15,396 bases of DNA, from positions 1 through 15,396 of the forward strand of contig JAIFKN010000001.1 in assembly GCA_020049615.1 (NCBI GenBank), given 5' to 3'. Positions 13,901-15,396 of this stretch are shown piece after piece. The notes under the pieces are model-generated. The model saw nothing but the letters and a program-made list of their open reading frames with translations, ran no database searches and was not told the DNA's origin. This DNA is from a bacterium. Its GTDB lineage: Bacteria > Planctomycetota > UBA11346. The position numbers and the translations under genes were made by a program. Every line of letters begins with the position of its first letter. The stretch's first letter is position 1.

Positions 13901-14758
13901 ATGAGCGTCATCGAAGCCCCCATCGCCCCATCAGCACCAACCCACGCCAGCTCCGCACCGGCTCTGAACATCAACGATGCGTCGAAGTCCTGCGGCCTGT
14001 CGCCGAGCGTGCTGCGCATCTGGGAACTGCGCTACGGCTGGCCCAGCCCGCGCCGTCGCGCCAACGGTTACCGCGCCTACACCGCGCACCAGGTGCAGGA
14101 ACTGAAGCGCGTCGCCCAGCTGGTGAAGACGGGTACGCCGATCAGCCAACTCATCGTCGATGGCCTGCCCCGCTTCCCTGCCGACGGCTCGGTGCCGCAG
14201 CCGCCCCGTGGTCTGCCGCGCACCCGGGCCCTGGTCCGCTCCGGCGACACCCGCATCCGCGAGACCCAGGACGCGGTCATCGAGGCGCTCGACACGCGGA
14301 ACGCTCCGGTCGTCCAGGAGCGCTTGCAGCGCGCGGTCTGGGTCCTGCGCCCGGCCGACGAGCCGGCAGCAGCCCTCGTCCCGGTGCTGGTGGGCGTGCA
14401 TGAGGCGCGCGCCAATGGACGCCCGTTCGCCGAGGAGGCTGCCTTGCTGACGGCGGTGCGCACCCGCGCGCAGCAGATCATGCGCATGATGAAGCAGGGT
14501 GCCGGCGCCCTCCAGGTGGTGGCGGTCGGCGATGAGGCGTCGCATGTCGCGGCCCAACTGGTGGCGCTGATGCTCAACCAGCGCTGCCTGCTGGCCTCCT
14601 ACTCCCCGGTCAAGCCGTCCAGCGGGCGCTGGCTGGCGGTCGGAGAGGGTGATGCGTCCGGCGCGGTCGGCCAGGTCACCGTGCTCGGGGGTGACAACCA
14701 GGTCGCGATCGCCGACCTGCTGGATGCGGCCAAGCTGCTGCCCTGGTCCAAGCGCTGA
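13901..14758 (+). CDS. MerR-type transcriptional regulator
   Basis: A 285-residue protein with GAGG about 8 nt before the ATG. After an Ala/Pro-rich N-terminus, residues 22-90 form a MerR winged helix: LNINDASKSCGLSPSVLRIW, then ELRYGWPSPRRRANGYRAYT and VQELKRVAQLVKTGTPISQL. The WELRYGWP..R..GYR pattern is that of the CarH/LitR/MlrA branch rather than metal-sensing MerR. The rest (about 110-285) is helical up to QIMRMMKQGAG, then has strand-like LQVVAVGDEASHVAAQLVALML and VTVLGGDNQ. This could be a degenerate version of the cobalamin-binding fold of CarH-like proteins, but the B12 motif DxHxxG is absent. Ligand unknown. It is divergent from the kinase gene and convergent with the hydrolase gene. 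Confidence 0.88.
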   Translation: MSVIEAPIAPSAPTHASSAPALNINDASKSCGLSPSVLRIWELRYGWPSPRRRANGYRAYTAHQVQELKRVAQLVKTGTPISQLIVDGLPRFPADGSVPQPPRGLPRTRALVRSGDTRIRETQDAVIEALDTRNAPVVQERLQRAVWVLRPADEPAAALVPVLVGVHEARANGRPFAEEAALLTAVRTRAQQIMRMMKQGAGALQVVAVGDEASHVAAQLVALMLNQRCLLASYSPVKPSSGRWLAVGEGDASGAVGQVTVLGGDNQVAIADLLDAAKLLPWSKR

Positions 14759-14770
14759 CGTCGAGGGTGT

Positions 14771-14786
14771 CGGACGCTACCGTCCG
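14771..14786. terminator. Hairpin at the convergent ends of the MerR-type and hydrolase genes
   Basis: CGGACG-CTAC-CGTCCG, a perfect 6-bp stem with a 4-nt loop, spans the hydrolase stop and lies 12 nt past the MerR-type gene's stop. Only 18 nt separate the two stop codons. It could serve both directions, but it lacks a T-tract. Confidence 0.4.
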
Positions 14787-15396
14787 GGGCCCAATGACTG
14801 CACGGCGTCGATGACGACCGTCTCGTGGTCGCCGCCGGGGACCACCTGGCGCTGGATCCAGCCTGGGTAGGGCTCGGCGAGGCGTTCCGACATGCGCGGG
14901 GGGATCATCGCGTCATCGGCCCCGTGCACGATCCTGATCGCCGGGCGGGGCGAGCGCTGGGCGATCTCTGCCAGACGTGCGACGTTGTCGAAGCGATGCC
15001 AGATCAGCTGGCCGCACGGCCAGAACAGGGTGTGGTGGCCCATCTCGACCATGCTGGTGAAGGGGGCGGCGAGGACGATGCGCTGCACCGGGTGGCGGGC
15101 GGCGTACTGCAGACCGGCTGCGCAGCCGAGGGAATGGCCGAACACCGACAGGCGGGCGTCAAGCTGCTCGCGGGTCAGGCCGAGATGTGCGCGCAGGGTC
15201 TCGACTGCGGCTTCGCTGGCGGACAGGATGCGCTCCGGCGAGCAGGATCCCTCGCTGAATCCGTAGCCGGGGTATTCGAACAGCAGGTAGCCCGCCTCGC
15301 GGTCGGTGGCCGCGACCAGGACCTCGGGCCACTGCAGGGCGTAGCCGCCGTTGCCGTTGCACACCAGCCAGATGCGCTTGGCCTCGCCGCCGCCGC
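14777..15396 (-). CDS. Alpha/beta hydrolase, partial (N-terminus beyond the right edge)
   Basis: 206 residues are visible; the frame remains open to the edge, with EAKRIWLVCNGNGGYALQW reading in from upstream, so the true start is outside. The CNGNGG strand-turn is the oxyanion-hole region. The nucleophile elbow is FGHSLGCAAG (Ser in GHSLG). The acid is the Asp in VHGADDAMIP, and the catalytic His is in PGGDHETVV, so the triad is complete. YLLFEYPGYGFSEG and LAAPFTSM are typical of serine-hydrolase family members resembling ABHD-type esterases or lipases. No lid insertion is evident. Substrate unknown. It ends 18 nt from the convergent MerR-type gene. Confidence 0.9.
   Translation of the reverse strand, partial: GGGEAKRIWLVCNGNGGYALQWPEVLVAATDREAGYLLFEYPGYGFSEGSCSPERILSASEAAVETLRAHLGLTREQLDARLSVFGHSLGCAAGLQYAARHPVQRIVLAAPFTSMVEMGHHTLFWPCGQLIWHRFDNVARLAEIAQRSPRPAIRIVHGADDAMIPPRMSERLAEPYPGWIQRQVVPGGDHETVVIDAVQSLGPGR

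Overview
The window is GC-rich chromosomal DNA from a bacterium, most likely of the PVC group (Planctomycetota, Verrucomicrobiota, Lentisphaerota or relatives). That placement is an inference. It rests on the combination of a Gfo/Idh-type oxidoreductase, a PF12831-type FAD oxidoreductase, a PL22-like beta-propeller protein and a long PfkB-type kinase of a form I associate with that group. No rRNA, tRNA, CRISPR array, insertion sequence or phage gene is visible.

Left part (1-4145) is a carbohydrate-catabolism cluster. A Gfo/Idh/MocA oxidoreductase runs off the left edge on the minus strand. It is divergent from a GntR/FCD regulator, and between them lies a perfect 24-nt AT palindrome that carries a TATGAT box on each strand. 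The GntR gene overlaps (ATGA) a PL22-like oligogalacturonate-lyase-type propeller protein. Converging on it is an IclR regulator followed by an FAD-dependent oxidoreductase, overlapping by 17 nt. The oxidoreductase is frameshifted near its C-terminus. The mix suggests uronic-acid or pectin-fragment use under two separate regulators.

Middle part (4209-10663) is a minus-strand run: a secreted TPR protein with an Ala/Lys/Glu tail built on a perfect 66-bp duplication, then recN, a STAS-domain protein and hrpB. recN and the STAS gene share an ATGA overlap, and hrpB follows 21 nt later. The TPR gene has a good sigma70 promoter (TTGAGC-17-TATAAC) and an AAGGAG ribosome binding site before a GTG start. 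Upstream of it lies about 180 nt packed with seven consecutive hairpins, separating it from dnaA.

Right part (10970-15396): dnaA, with no dnaN, recF, gyrB or rpmH beside it and no cluster of DnaA boxes; a PfkB-family sugar kinase; a divergent MerR-type regulator; and a convergent alpha/beta hydrolase that runs off the right edge.

The most interesting non-coding signal is the leader of the PfkB kinase (13596-13700, minus strand). It can fold into a compact three-way junction whose closing stem includes three of the four Shine-Dalgarno bases. A G-U pair in one arm works only in the minus-strand RNA. I propose it as a candidate cis-regulatory RNA that I cannot match to a known class.
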